Below, in pieces: positions 19,763-30,239 of a DNA stretch of 64,000 nucleotides. Positions within the stretch are counted from its first letter, which is position 1. Every line of letters starts with the position of its first letter. A model generated the notes under the pieces. It was given only the letters and a program-made list of their open reading frames with translations, was not told the DNA's origin and made no database searches. A program made the translations under genes and the position numbers. Where the stretch lies: the NCBI RefSeq assembly GCF_037176765.1, contig NC_090025.1, positions 18,164,545 through 18,228,544 on the forward strand. Direction: 5' to 3'. Source of the DNA: Anolis sagrei. Taxonomy: Eukaryota; Chordata; Lepidosauria; Squamata; Anolidae.

Positions 19763-19934
19763 CTTCCAAAAAGTAAACCTCTATTTTGCCATTTTACCGG
19801 TTTAAATGCCATTGTATACAATGAGACTTCAGTATCCACGGATTTTGGTATCCACAGGGGTCCTGGAACCAAATCCCAGCAGAGGCGCGTTTACTTCGGA
19901 AGAAAAAAAATCAAACCTAGTCGGAAGTAAATTT

Positions 19935-20060
19935 CATAATATAATATTATAATATAATATAATATAATATAATATAATATAATACAATACAATACAATAC
20001 AATACAATACAATACAATACAATATAATATAATATAATATAATATAATATAATATAAAAA
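19935..20060. repeat. AATAT/AATAC pentanucleotide array
   Basis: AATAT units change to AATAC for nine repeats (about 19982-20022) and back, a clean internal variant block. Confidence 0.95.
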
Positions 20061-20117
20061 TTTCATAATATATATCCACAAGCATTAATTACAATCGGCT
20101 TGCGCCTATTACAGCCG

Positions 20118-20575
20118 AAAATTAGGGTGGGTTTGCACTGTAGAATTATGCACTTTGACACTACTTTAACTGCATTGAGCCTTGGCAGTTAAAGCGGTAT
20201 CAAACTGTATTCATTCTACCGTGTAGATGCAAGTTTGGCCACAGATGAGTGAGTCCACTTCGCCTCCTTAAACCCAACCGAAGTGAATCGGTTTACAACC
20301 GGCCTTCCTTCCTAATCCGATCTCACCCCCAAAGCAAGGAGATGGACAAACAACACAGCATCTGTCACAACAACTCTAAGAGATAGATAAATAGATTACT
20401 AGGAATCCGACGGAGGAAGGCAAGAAACCATTCCCTCTATGAATTTTGCCCGCAGCAAGAGTTTTCCAGGCAAACGAAAAGAATAAACTACAAATCCCAT
20501 GATTCCAGAGCATTGAGTTGTGTCAGTTAAAGGGGTGTCAAACTGTATTCATTCTACACAATGTAGTTGCAGCAT
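20118..20575. repeat. Palindromic MITE pieces
   Basis: 20118-20235 is a compact full copy (CACTGTAGAATTATGCACTT to its mirror) and 20480-20575 a half copy. 20236-20479 was not recognised. Confidence 0.65.
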
Positions 20576-20616
20576 TGAGAGGAACCTATGTCAACAGAGA
20601 AATCTTTGAGCCGCGG

Positions 20617-20631
20617 GCGCCCCCTGGTGGC
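20617..20631 (-). promoter_or_regulatory. Near-consensus CTCF-type motif
   Basis: On the minus strand it reads GCCACCAGGGGGCGC, matching the conserved core of vertebrate CTCF sites. It lies in a short non-repeat gap between a MITE and a PLE, about 11 kb upstream of the NKX6-1 promoter region and 34 kb from CDS1. Confidence 0.6.
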
Positions 20632-20680
20632 GAAACAATGCAACGAAAGAACTCCCATCAACTCATCAAATCAAAAGTCT

Positions 20681-20902
20681 GGGTTGTTGTAGGTTTTTTT
20701 CGGGCTATATGACCATGTTCTAGAGGCATTCTCTCCTGAAGTTTCGCCTGCATCTATGGCAAGCATCCTTAGAGGTAGTGAGGTCTGTTGGAACTAGGTC
20801 TGTTGGAGGTCTGTTGGAACTAGGAAAATGGGTTTATATATCTGTGGAAAGACCAGGGTGGGACAAAGAACTCTTGTCTGCTGGAACAAGGTGTGAAATC
20901 AA
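20681..20902 (-). mobile_element. PLE fragment with 13-bp target duplication
   Basis: The insert (GGTTTTTTTCGGGCTATATG to CTTGTCTGCTGGAACAAGG) is flanked by AAATCAAAAGTCT at 20668-20680 and 20903-20915. A short internal triplication of GGTCTGTTGGA is present at 20797-20825. Confidence 0.88.
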
Positions 20903-21751
20903 AAATCAAAAGTCTCTTGCAATTAACTTTGAAGTAGCAGTTTAGCTCTTAAGCAGCTCTGTTTAGCTGGGAAGTGACAGTCCAATTATTTTATTTTCCA
21001 AATGTGACATAAATAAATCTATCATTTCAATGGATACGAGTAGGGGGGACAAAGTGATTAAAGCCTTGTACTATAACTCTGCAGAACAAGATTTGAATCC
21101 ATACCCAGCCATGGAAACCAACTGGGGGGATTTTGGGGTCAAGTCACACTCTCTCAGCCTCAGAGATAGGCAAACGCGCCCCTGCCTTCCAAACAAATAT
21201 GTTTCCAATATGCTTTATTGTAAAATATTCCATTGACTGTCTTTCATATTTGCAGTGGTTGCTATTTGGTTTTCAGGTCATTGGCATGGTTAATCTGCAT
21301 GCCATTCACCATGCCATGCAGATTCACCATGCCAATGACCTGGAGACCTTTAAGGTGTTGATTCCCCACCTTGAAAACAGGTTCAGCACCTTGGACAGAA
21401 ATCTCACCATTACACAAGCCAACAAGCATTTTCCATCTGGACTTCCAATTCAGACTGACAGAGTTTTGGAGCACAATACTCACAATCTGACCTCTGCAAT
21501 CCCAGATGACAGCAGGATTGGTGGGAAGCAACTGGAAAAGCTTATACTATATGAGGATTTAAAAATCGAACTGCAAAGGCTCCGGTACAAGCCAGTCCAG
21601 GGGTTCCCCAGTGGATCAGCACACTGGGTGCAGTGCCTAAAGACCTTGGTCTGCACTTAAAAACAATTGGAGCTGACAAAATTACCATCTGTCAGCTGCA
21701 AAAGGCCACCCTACTTGGATCTGCATGCATTATTTGCCGATACATTACACC

Positions 21752-22432
21752 AGGGGTCCTCAAATTTTTAAACAGAGGGCCAGGTCACAGTCCTTCAAAC
21801 AGTTGAAGGGTCGGATTATAATTTGGAAAAAAACATGAATGAATTCCTATACACACTGCACATAGGATTGTTGTAGGTTTTTTTCGGGCTATATGGCCAT
21901 ATTCAGAGGCATTTCTCCTGACGTTTCGCCTGCATCTATGGCAAGCATCCTCAGAGGTAGTGAGGTCTGTTGGAACTAGGAAAAAGGGTTTATATATCTG
22001 TTGAATGACCAGGGTGAGACAAAGGACTCTTGTCTGCTGGAGCTAGGTGTGAATGCTTCAACTGACCTCCTTGATTAGCATACAATGGCCTTGCCTGGCA
22101 GTGCCTGAAGCAATCTTTTGTTGAGAGGTGATTAGATGTCCTTGTTTGTTTCCTCTCTGTTGATGTGCTGTCCTAATGTTGTGCTACACATATCTTATTT
22201 GTAGTGCAAAAAACACATAAAAACAATACAAGAATTAAAACGAAGAACAATTTTAACAAATACAACCTTACTAGTATTTCAGTGGGAAGTGTGGCCCTGC
22301 TTTTGGCTGATGAGATAGGATTGTTGTTGTTGTGTGCTTTCAAGTCATTTCAGACTTAGGTTGACCCTGAGCAAGGGCCGGGTAAATGACCTTGGAGGGC
22401 CGTATCTGGCCCCCAGGCCTTGGTTTGAGGGC
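21752..22432. mobile_element. hAT-type element (CAGGGGTCCTCAAA type) inserted in the LINE
   Basis: It begins CAGGGGTCCTCAAATTTTTA and ends CCTTGGTTTGAGGGCCCCG. CATTACAC before and CATTACAG after give a 7-of-8 target duplication. A PLE copy sits inside. Confidence 0.82.
21868..22190 (-). mobile_element. PLE fragment inside the hAT
   Basis: GATTGTTGTAGGTTTTTTTC through GACGTTTCGCCTGCATCTAT to TTTCCTCTCTGTTGATGTGC. CACATA is present at both edges. It covers the end, the hammerhead-like core and part of the adjoining region. Confidence 0.85.
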
Positions 22433-22540
22433 CCCGCCATTACAGTCCTAGACACTTGGGAAGTGTCCGACATGTAAACCAATACAAAAGTCAGCATAGT
22501 CATCTTGTTTACTGTTTACTAACTGTGTTGTATATCAAAT

Positions 22541-22573
<33 letters not shown>

Positions 22574-22689
22574 TATCCTGCAATCCTTCACTCCACTGGA
22601 ACACTTTCTACAAAATATCCAGATTAGACTTTCAGGTAGATAATTGGGTCTATTTCAGGACAGGAAGTCAGAGATATTTCCTTATTACT

Positions 22690-23350
22690 CCACCATTAAC
22701 TTGGAGAAAAGAGGACTGAGAGATTGATATGACAGCCGCCTTTACATATGTGAAAGGACACCAAGTAGAAGATGAAACAAGTTGATCCTTTGCTTTTCCA
22801 GAGATTGGGACCAATAGATTCAAACTGCAAAACAATTAGGACATAAATATTAGGAAGACCTTCCTGGTTTCAAGAGCTGTTTGATAGTAGACTAGACTCC
22901 CTTGGAGAGTAGTGGGTTTTCCTTCTTTGGAACTCTGTAACTGTATGACAGTGGATTGTTGTGAGTTTTCGGGGCTGTGTGGCCATGTTCCAGAAGCATT
23001 CTCTTCTGATGTTTCGCCCACATCTATGGCAGACATCCTCAGAGGCTGTGAGGTCTGTTAGAGACTAGGAAAATTGGGTTTATATATGTGGAATAACATC
23101 AGGGTGGGAGAAAGAACTCTTGTCTGCTTGAGGCAAGTACGAATGTTGCAATTGATCACCTTGAATAGCATTAAATAGCCTTACAGCTTCAAGGCCTGCT
23201 TGCCTGCTTCCTGTCTTAGGGAATCCTTTGATTCTGGCCATGAAAGCCTTTGACAACACTATGACAGTGTTTGCAGATTGCTTTAATTGTGGCAGATGGT
23301 TCGAACTAGATGACCTTTGCGGTCCCTTCCAACTCTTATGTTTCCATTAT
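22690..23350 (+). mobile_element. CR1 LINE 3' end interrupted by a PLE
   Basis: The CR1 body (22690-22950: GATTCAAACTGCAAAACAAT, ATATTAGGAAGACCTTCCTG) resumes at 23262 and ends TTCGAACTAGATGACC, CCCTTCCAACTCTTATG, the typical CR1 3' end. CTATGACAGTG occurs on both sides of the PLE. Confidence 0.88.
22955..23261 (-). mobile_element. PLE fragment, older subfamily, in CR1
   Basis: GATTGTTGTGAGTTTTCGGG, GATGTTTCGCCCACATCTAT, GTTTATATATGTGGAATAAC; ends CATGAAAGCCTTTGACAAC. This subfamily has ATC where the younger one has GTC at the putative cleavage site. Confidence 0.85.
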
Positions 23351-24050
23351 TCCATGGTAGCCCTACATACAGAGTCAAGCTTTGAGCAAATCATCCTCCA
23401 AGTTGTGTCTTGCTCCAGCGACAGGCAGCAAGGAGTCACTTATATTTGATCAATGGACATTTAGACATCTTTTTCTCTTGTAGCCGAACTCTATTGGCCA
23501 TGAATCATCGACTGCCTGGGCGACACAGAGAAAACGAATCCTGCAAGAGGAGCCAAGACCGGAAATCCGAATGTCCTCCCAGGCATTAATTCCAACATTT
23601 AATCAAGATCTGATTACCAAGAAGCAAGATGGGATGTAAAAATTCAATAAAGGCTTTAAAAACTTTTCACTCTCATCCATAATTCACTTTTCATTTGTCC
23701 CATATTATGACTCCCAGTGTGGCAAGAGAAAGGCAGCAGTTTTGCAAGAATTGCAACAGGAGGAAGCCTGCCAATTCAATGGCACAATGAAAGCTGTGTG
23801 CTGGTTCTCTAAAGTTTCCAAAGCCCCAGGAAACATTTCTTTCCCTACCTCTACTATTGCTTATTCTGAAAAGGGAAACAGGATATGTGTCTGTGTAAAC
23901 AGAGACAAGCTAAAGACAGTGGTGGCTGAGAAGTCCCATGTCAGTAGGTCAGTGAATCTGGTCCAGGTTTTGGATAGCTCTAAAAGAAATGTTCAGAATG
24001 ATTTACCTACTTTGAGAAGGAGGATTCAGCAACTTGGATAACGCCTTTGC
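23351..24050. other. Intergenic stretch, no recognised family
   Basis: A 300-bp open frame at 23742-24041 has no recognisable domain, and its composition is that of non-coding DNA. Nothing else was identified. Confidence 0.4.
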
Positions 24051-24054
24051 TGCC

Positions 24055-24262
24055 AGAGCTGAGGGTGCTTCTATATTGGGAAATTAATGCAGTTTGACTC
24101 CACTTAAACTTCCATGGCTCATGGGATATGTAGTTTGACAAGATCTTTAGCTTTCTCTGCCAAAAACTGCTGATGCCTCAACAAATGTCCATAGCTTCGA
24201 ACCATGGCAGTTCAAGTGGTGTTAAACTGCATTAATTTTGCAAAGTAAATGCCCCCTGAAAT
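24055..24262. mobile_element. Palindromic MITE, near-complete copy
   Basis: GTGCTTCTATATTGGGAAAT with AGTTTGACTCCACTT at the left is mirrored by AAGTGGTGTTAAACTGCATT at the right, around CAAGATCTTTAGCTTTCTCT. Confidence 0.75.
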
Positions 24263-24269
24263 ATGAGAT

Positions 24270-24608
24270 GGAGTCACTTCCTCAGGCTGGATCTACACTG
24301 CCATGTAATCCAGTTTCTGAATCCAGATTTCCTGCTTTGAATTGGATTATATGAGTCTAGACAAAATTATTTGAATCTATCTAGATTCAGAAACGGGATT
24401 ATATTTTAATCATTACATGTAAACTGCCCATTGTCATTGTGATTGTGTTTATTGTAATTTTATATTGTTATGCATTCATATGTTTTCTGTAATCATGATG
24501 TTGTTTATTGTTTTTGTTTTTATTTTGCTGTAATTTGTTGTTTGGGCTCGGCCTCATGTAAGCCACCCCGAGTCCCCATGGGGGAGATGGTGGCAGGGTA
24601 TAAATAAA

Positions 24609-24650
<42 letters not shown>

Positions 24651-24665
24651 ATGGCAGTGTAGGTG
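24270..24665 (+). repeat. MITE arms enclosing an L2-tailed repeat and GAT microsatellite
   Basis: GGCTGGATCTACACTGCCAT (24288) and the mirror ATATGGCAGTGTAG (24650) enclose an insertion with AAGCCACCCCGAGTCCCCAT, GGGTATAAATAAA and GATGAT repeats, the typical 3' tail of L2-driven elements. Confidence 0.7.
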
Positions 24666-25310
24666 GGGCCTCACTGACATCAGCCATCACTGATTAGAGA
24701 AAGTGACTGTATACATTAACAAATTAGGAATATTAAAGTGGTACAGAAAAGGTTTGGCTTTGTCCTCCTTAGCATGAGAAGCTGCACTCTTGACCAAAAC
24801 ATAATCAACAAACAACAGCACCCAGTTCCAAAAGTTCAGAACACAATAGTTTATTGAATTTGTTTAGTTATTAGAACCAAGATCAGAGCCAAATACGTTG
24901 GAAACAACAGGAAAAAAATCTAGATGTAAAGGCTGGACAATGCTGCATCCTACTCGGGAGACACTGCCAAACTTCATTCAAGCTGCAAATGCAAAGAGCT
25001 GGAATATGCCATTGTCACTGTTCTCTAACTGTCACTTTTGCTACCTTGATTTATATCAGAACAGTTGGTGAAGATGGATACAGTTGCATTCAGCTCAGTA
25101 TTGTTTTTGCTCTTAGTAGCAACCCCCAGCAGCCCTTTAGCACAAGTATCATGCATAACAGCTTGATCCCAACTTAATTGCCATGTCTGTATCTTATAAA
25201 GTCTTGAAATTTGTAGTTTGGCAGAAGTTGATGAAAAAGTCACACAGGAGGAACCAGAGATTCCCAGAAAGGGGGTCTCTTATGTAAAAATAACAGCAGG
25301 GTTTTTAAAG
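24666..25310. other. Intergenic stretch, nothing recognised
   Basis: No repeat family, coding exon or RNA was identified here. Confidence 0.35.
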
Positions 25311-25314
25311 GGGC

Positions 25315-25925
25315 CACAGTGGCACAATGGGTTAAACCAGTGGTTCTCAATCTGGGGTCTCCAGATGTTTTTGGCTTACAACTCCCAGAAATCCCAGCCA
25401 GTTCACTAGCTGTTAGAATTTCTGAGAGTTGAAGGCCGAAAACATCTGAGGATCCCAGGTTGAGAACCACTGGGTTAAACCCTTGTGCTGCTGAACTGCT
25501 GACCTGAAGGTTAGCCGAACTGCTGACCAGAAGGTTGGCAGTTCGAATCTGGGGCGAGTCCTATCTGTCAGCTGCAGTTCCTGCCAACCTAGCAGTTTGA
25601 AAACATGCAAATGTGAGTAGATAAGTAGGTACTGCTTCAGCGGGAAAAGGCAAAGAGATGCTCCAAGCAATCATGCCAACCACGCAAACCATGAAGTGAC
25701 AACGCAGGCTCCTCATCTTGAAAATGGTGACGGACACCTCCCCAGAGCCAGAGATGAGCACTGCCTCCAGAAGCTTGAAATGAAAGGAGAAGCCTCTGCC
25801 TTTGGTTGTGTTTGCATGTCTCATTGTATAGGATAGTAAAGGCAGTGAATGTTTGCCTGTGTATGTAAATGCTGTAATCCACTCTGAGTCCCCTAGGGTA
25901 GAAGGACGGAATAGAAATAAAATGT
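25315..25925 (+). mobile_element. tRNA-derived SINE (third family) with hAT insertion
   Basis: The A-box-like TGGCACAATGGGTTAAAC head is split by a hAT. It resumes with CCTTGTGCTGCTGAACTGC, the B-box-like GGCAGTTCGAATCTGG, the core CAAAGAGATGCTCCAAGCA, and the tail CCACTCTGAGTCCCCTAGGG with AATAGAAATAAA. A minus-strand copy is at 32240-32682. 25925-25990 is a TATC microsatellite tail. Confidence 0.9.
25338..25472. mobile_element. hAT foldback with perfect 8-bp target duplication
   Basis: 135 bp, CAGTGGTTCTCAATCTGGGG to its mirror ending GAACCACTG, between GGTTAAAC copies at 25330-25337 and 25473-25480. Confidence 0.96.
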
Positions 25926-25935
25926 ATTATCTATC

Positions 25936-25989
<54 letters not shown>

Positions 25990-26319
25990 TTTCCCCACTT
26001 TTGCAAGGGTCTTATGTTCCTAATTCTCATGAAAATGGAGGGCCTACTTAATTCCCTTTTAACTGTCTCTTTTGGGAGCTAAATCTATCCAATACCTATC
26101 GCCTCTTATCACAGGACTTCGGGCATATTTGCACTACAGAATTATTGTCTTATTATTCATATAGTTCCCCCTTAATGGAATCCCAGGTCTATAGGCATTT
26201 CTCAACTAGAGAATGTAAGTATCGCATCAAATCCCAGGATCCCATTATTGGAAATGGCAACCTTCTACAAGCCTCCTATACTAGTTATTGGTTATGTATA
26301 TGCTTCAGTTTGTTTACTA

Positions 26320-26585
26320 TCTCTATAAATAAAATGTAATGTTTGTTTGTGGGATTAACATAACTCAAAAACCACTGGACGAATTGACACCAAATTTGGA
26401 CACAATACACCTATCAGGCCAGCGAGTGACCATCACTTATAAAAACACTGAAAAACACAGCAGAAGAGACTTAAAATGCCAAAAAACCATGACAACACAT
26501 GCACAAAATCACATATACACATACATACACACAAAACACAGATACACAGACTGGGCCACAGCAATGCATGGCACGGGATAGCTAG
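26320..26585 (+). mobile_element. Non-autonomous Helitron, short copy
   Basis: A|TCTCTATAAATAAAATG at the 5' end and GGGATAGCTAG|T at the 3' end fit Helitron insertion between A and T. The 3' hairpin is degraded to GCAATGCATGGC. Confidence 0.88.
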
Positions 26586-27180
26586 TGTTGTATATGAGGG
26601 TATTGGTATGCAGTTCTCCCTTAACTCTATGTTGTTTGAGGTTGTGGAAGGGACTGCAGACCATGTGATCAGATCTGGGACTGTTCAGACTGAGATTCTA
26701 TTTTAGAAGTCAGTATTGTATTGTGTTGTGTATTGTATAGTCAGTGTTCGTTATGCATTAGACATAAGACAGAGAAGAGACTGCAACAGAATGCCTTAGA
26801 GAACTTACTGTTTGAACTTTCAACTGATAAGCAATGTACCTGGATGCTGAATACATGAAGTTTGTAAATAAACCAACTAAGTTATTTTTAACCAAAACTA
26901 CTTATTTTTGTTTCTTGAGAGCATGATTTAAAACCAAATTTATTTTATGAGGGAGTAGATGTTATTTGGACAACCCAAATAACACTTCTTAAGATCTGCT
27001 AAATATTTTGTGCATTGGCATAATCTTTGTTCCTAACAGTTCAAAGAGATAACCACCAGGTGGTATATCAGTCTAACAGCTGAGAAACCTAATTTGCCTT
27101 GTATGAATACTAGTGGATATTTACCACTAAAGAGAAGATTGACTCAAACAAGTTTTTAGCTCTTCTCAGGATGACTATAC
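26586..27180. other. Unassigned sequence; possible LTR-type remnant
   Basis: 26840-26900 has AATAAACC followed by a T-rich run and TTTTTGTTTCTTGAGAGCA, as seen at the ends of some LTRs. There is too little to assign. 27053-27065 reads CCACCAGGTGGTA, one base off a CTCF core. Confidence 0.25.
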
Positions 27181-27189
27181 TTTATAAGG

Positions 27190-27720
27190 GATGTATTATT
27201 TATTTATTTATTTATTTAGCACATTTATATACTGCCTTTCTCAGCCTGAAGGCAACTCAGGGTGGTTCACAATTGGCAACAATTTGATGCCTCCAAAACT
27301 ATAAAGTGCAAGTTAAAAACAGATTGTAAATACATTTAAAACATAGTATAAAAACTAAACAGAGCTATAAAAAACATAATCTTCAACGTCTCCTTACGGA
27401 AATTGTTATCCAAGTGCATCATCAATCGTTCCGAATTTCATCTTTTATCTAATTATGATGCATTAGGGAAAGCTTGCTCAAAGAGCCATGTTTTAACCTT
27501 CTTACGGAATGTCAGGAGGGAGGGGGCCGACCTTGTATCCGTGAGAAGGGCATTCCACAGCAGAGGGGCCACCGCTGAGAAGGCCCTGTTTCTCATTCCC
27601 ACCAAATGCATCTGTGAAGGAGGAAGGACCAAAAGCAGGGCCTCCCCAAAAGATCTTAAAGTAGTGAATGCCAATTCATCTCCAAAAGACCTTGGAGATC
27701 CTGGTTTTTTAAAAGATTAT
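27190..27720 (-). pseudogene. L2 LINE 3' end (RT C-terminal fragment)
   Basis: Read on the minus strand, the frame at 27453-27674 encodes LVGMRNRAFSAVAPLLWNAL and RSAPSLLTFRKKVKTWLFEQ, the typical L2 C-terminus. The tail reaches the TTTA repeat at 27190. It is 5' truncated. Confidence 0.85.
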
Positions 27721-28059
27721 GATCTCAAAGATCATCTTTCCCCCCATACCCATAGCCAATACAGTTAAAGTGAAATAATAGTGTTACAGTTTTGTAGTGG
27801 GAACAACCCTCTATTTTTTTTAGCAAAAAGAGGGAAAAAAGAAGGGAGGAAGGAAGGAAAGGAAAGGAAACTAATTGTATGAGTTTAAGATTAGTTTCAA
27901 TTTAATTACAAAATATACTGGAATTTAACTAACCTAAATGGAAAATTATATACTTTCTTTGGATCTAGGATGGAAGGAGAGCAAGTCATCTCAGAGCATC
28001 AATTTTCTGGCAGACCCCACATTGAGTCCTGATGCTTAGAAATGTTTGGCTCACCAAGG

Positions 28060-28500
28060 CCCAGTGTCAGGCAACTGGAAATCATTAAATTGATGATCTA
28101 AGTGGTGTGCAGGAAAAATGTGATTATCGTGTGTACATTTTTATGATTTTTTTCCCTTTAAAATCGTATTTCAGCATTTTCCTTCCCATCAAGGTCTCCG
28201 GCGAAGGAGGGGCAGGACAGGCATTGATTAGCACTTTCAGGCTAAATCATAAAAGTGTAGCACATTTTGCTTGTTACAGATGATTTTTTTTCCAACCAAA
28301 GAGCTTGGGATGTTAGTTTCACATTAAGAGCAATATATTGAAGAAAGTCAACCGGGTCGTCCTTTATTTTATGTTTTTCAGGGGCACGTGGGGGACAGAT
28401 TAACCCATCATAGTAAAAGTCAGATCACATTAATGTGTATCCCGAGGTATGTCTCATTTGGTTTAATGGGATTAAGGGTGTGAAGAAAATGGGGTCCCAA
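28060..28500. other. Repeat-poor island, possible conserved non-coding element
   Basis: No repeat family was recognised. The sequence is AT-rich with many TAAT/ATTA cores (GCATTGATTAGC, AATCATTAAATTGATGATC) and a CACGTG E-box (28384-28389). An enhancer role is inference only. Confidence 0.35.
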
Positions 28501-28789
28501 GGTTCTCTTAGAGGAAGGACACCAGCCTCTCTCTCAAATTGCATTTTTAATTTTCTTTAAAAACAAAAAAAAGTTGCCTTCTGATTTTATTAAGAAAATA
28601 ATTGAATTCAAGTACATTTCCTGGCTGGAGAAGAACCTTCTCTCTTCTGAGGCTAAGAAGGGCCCCAAAATATGGCAAAAAAAGGAGGGATAGCCAATAC
28701 TCCAGAAGACAGGAGCAAAACTCAAAACGATCTGAACAGATGAGAGAGATAAGCCAAAACTAACAAAATGAAGTTCAACGGTGACAAAT

Positions 28790-29615
28790 GCAAGATATTC
28801 CACTTAGGCAGAAAAAATGAAATGCAAAGATACAGAATGGGGGATGCGTGGCTCGAGAGCAGTACATGTGAAAAAGATCTTGGAGTCCTCGGCCAATCCC
28901 CTTCTGGCCTCGTTCAAAAGCCAGGATGGGCAGGTGTCTAGGATGCATGTGGTCGCTCTCATCCCTCCAAGTATCTTGTCCACACCCTCAGGTTTCACTA
29001 ATTGAAATGAATCCATCAAAATTGGACAAGCAGATGCTCGTGTTGCATCCTCAGAGACTGCCGTTAACATGATTTCCAGCCCAGAATGGATCAAAGCGAC
29101 TTTGTCCGCAAAGAACCAAGCAAATGTTTCACAGTGGGCTGGCGAGTTGTGAGGGCTCCCATCCTGAGAGGTGGAGTTTAATAGGCCTCTGACAACTCGG
29201 AACAGCTCAGCTGGACGGTTCTTTGTGGATGCAATATTGGCTGCAAAGAAAGATTTCTTTGCGGCCTTTATTGCCGCAGCATATGCTCTCAAGAGGCATC
29301 AAGCCATGTTTGATTTGGCCCGCTCGGGTCCGAACACCACACGCCCTCTAACCACCTCTACCTTCGCTTCATCGCTGCCAGCTCCTCGTTGAACCAAGGG
29401 GCTGGTTTAGCTTGGCTACTTGAGAGGGGGTGTTCTGGAGCAATCATGTCTATTGCCCTAGTCATCTCCCCATTCCAGAGAGTAACCAGGGCATCAACAG
29501 GATCACCTACCAAGGTAGCGGGAAACTCTCCAAAAGCCATCAGGAATCCATTCGGATCCATAAGCCTCCTGGGGCGGACCATCTTAATGGGTCCTCCACC
29601 CCTTCCAAATGACAA
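28790..29615 (-). pseudogene. L2 LINE pol fragment (endonuclease-RT linker)
   Basis: Minus-strand frames read IDMIAPEHPLSSSQAKPAPW, then FNEELAAMKRR (about 29460-29358), and AYAAAIKAAKKSFFAANIAS, PAELFRVVRGLLN, with CETFAWFFADKV (29292-29100). This is the linker before the RT fingers in L2/CR1-type LINEs. At least one frame change separates the two parts. The catalytic RT core is absent. Confidence 0.8.
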
Positions 29616-29851
29616 AATCAATTCCCACCAACCCCACCAGTGTTCAAATTTGGGCGTATCGGGTGTTTGTGTCAAATTTGGTCCAGTGAATGAAAATACA
29701 TCCTGTATATCAGATATTTATATTATGATTCATAACCCTAGCAATATTACAGTTATGAAGTAGCAACAAAAATAATTTTATGGTTGGGAGTCACCACAAG
29801 ATGAGGAACTGTATTAAGGGGTTGTGGCATTAGGAAGGTTGAGAACCACTG
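29616..29851 (+). mobile_element. 3' third of a ~725-bp hAT-type element
   Basis: It matches the right third of 55979-56703 (CAAATTTGGTCCAGTGAATG, CAGTTATGAAGTAGCAACAA, GAAGGTTGAGAACCACTG). The left part is missing, replaced by the L2 fragment. Confidence 0.85.
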
Positions 29852-29939
29852 ATTTAATGTAAGGCAAGGGAACACTTTCTCTCTCCATTGTAAGTGATAT
29901 GTGTACTTGTGATATGTCATACTTGGCGTCCTCATTGTT

Positions 29940-30232
29940 ATATACTCCCAGCAGAGCCAACTTTCAGAAATGGGGCTACAAAGTGGAATCCTCTACATGT
30001 GAGTGTGGAGAGGAGCAAACCACTGACCACCTGAGCCCTGCCACATGCACAATGGAGGACCTTCTTGCAGCAACATCAGAAGCACTCCAAGTGGCCAGAT
30101 ACTGGTCAAAGGATATTTAATCAACTACCAAACTCACAAATGTTGTATTTTGTCTGTTTGTTTGCTTTGTTCTGTTAGAAACGTAATATAATTGACTGGT
30201 TGCCCTGACACGACAAATAAAGCAGATAGTTT
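29940..30232 (+). mobile_element. LINE 3' end (CECGEEQTTD family), 5' truncated
   Basis: The frame 29940-30118 encodes the zinc-knuckle-like CECGEEQTTDHL and EDLLAATSEALQVARYWSKD, followed by an AT-rich 3' UTR ending CCTGACACGACAAATAAAG. Relatives: 39812-40392 and 51045-52300. It is possibly of the ingi/Vingi or a neighbouring clade, not resolved. Confidence 0.8.
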
Positions 30233-30239
30233 GATACCC

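Larger units (their letters stand above)
18489..19885. mobile_element. Tigger-like DNA element split by a huge CTAT array
   Basis: The left end (18491-18540: GCAGGCCTCCGTATCCACGG, CAACCACGGTTTGAAAATAT) and the right end (19768-19885: AAAAGTAAACCTCTATTTTG, GATTTTGGTATCCACAGGGG) are the two ends of the family seen compactly at 41030-41256. Everything between is tetranucleotide repeat. Confidence 0.75.
21290..22560 (+). pseudogene. LINE ORF C-terminal fragment, interrupted by hAT and PLE
   Basis: The frame at about 21300-21655 encodes NDLETFKVLIPHLENRFSTL and further on KLILYEDLKIELQRL; the 3' side continues to 21765 and resumes at 22433-22560 (GTCCTAGACACTTGGGAAGT). Two antisense relatives are at 34330-35400. 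The LINE clade was not resolved. The start (ATTGGCATGGTTAATCTGCA and its mirror) has a small inverted repeat. It is not functional. Confidence 0.65.

Noticed and set aside
23742-24041. 99-codon frame as a host exon
   Set aside because: It has no recognisable domain, no convincing splice sites and ordinary non-coding composition.
25481-25560. tRNA gene signals (B box GGCAGTTCGAATC)
   Set aside because: It belongs to a tRNA-derived SINE with core and tail. No tRNA cloverleaf is complete here or in the other SINEs.
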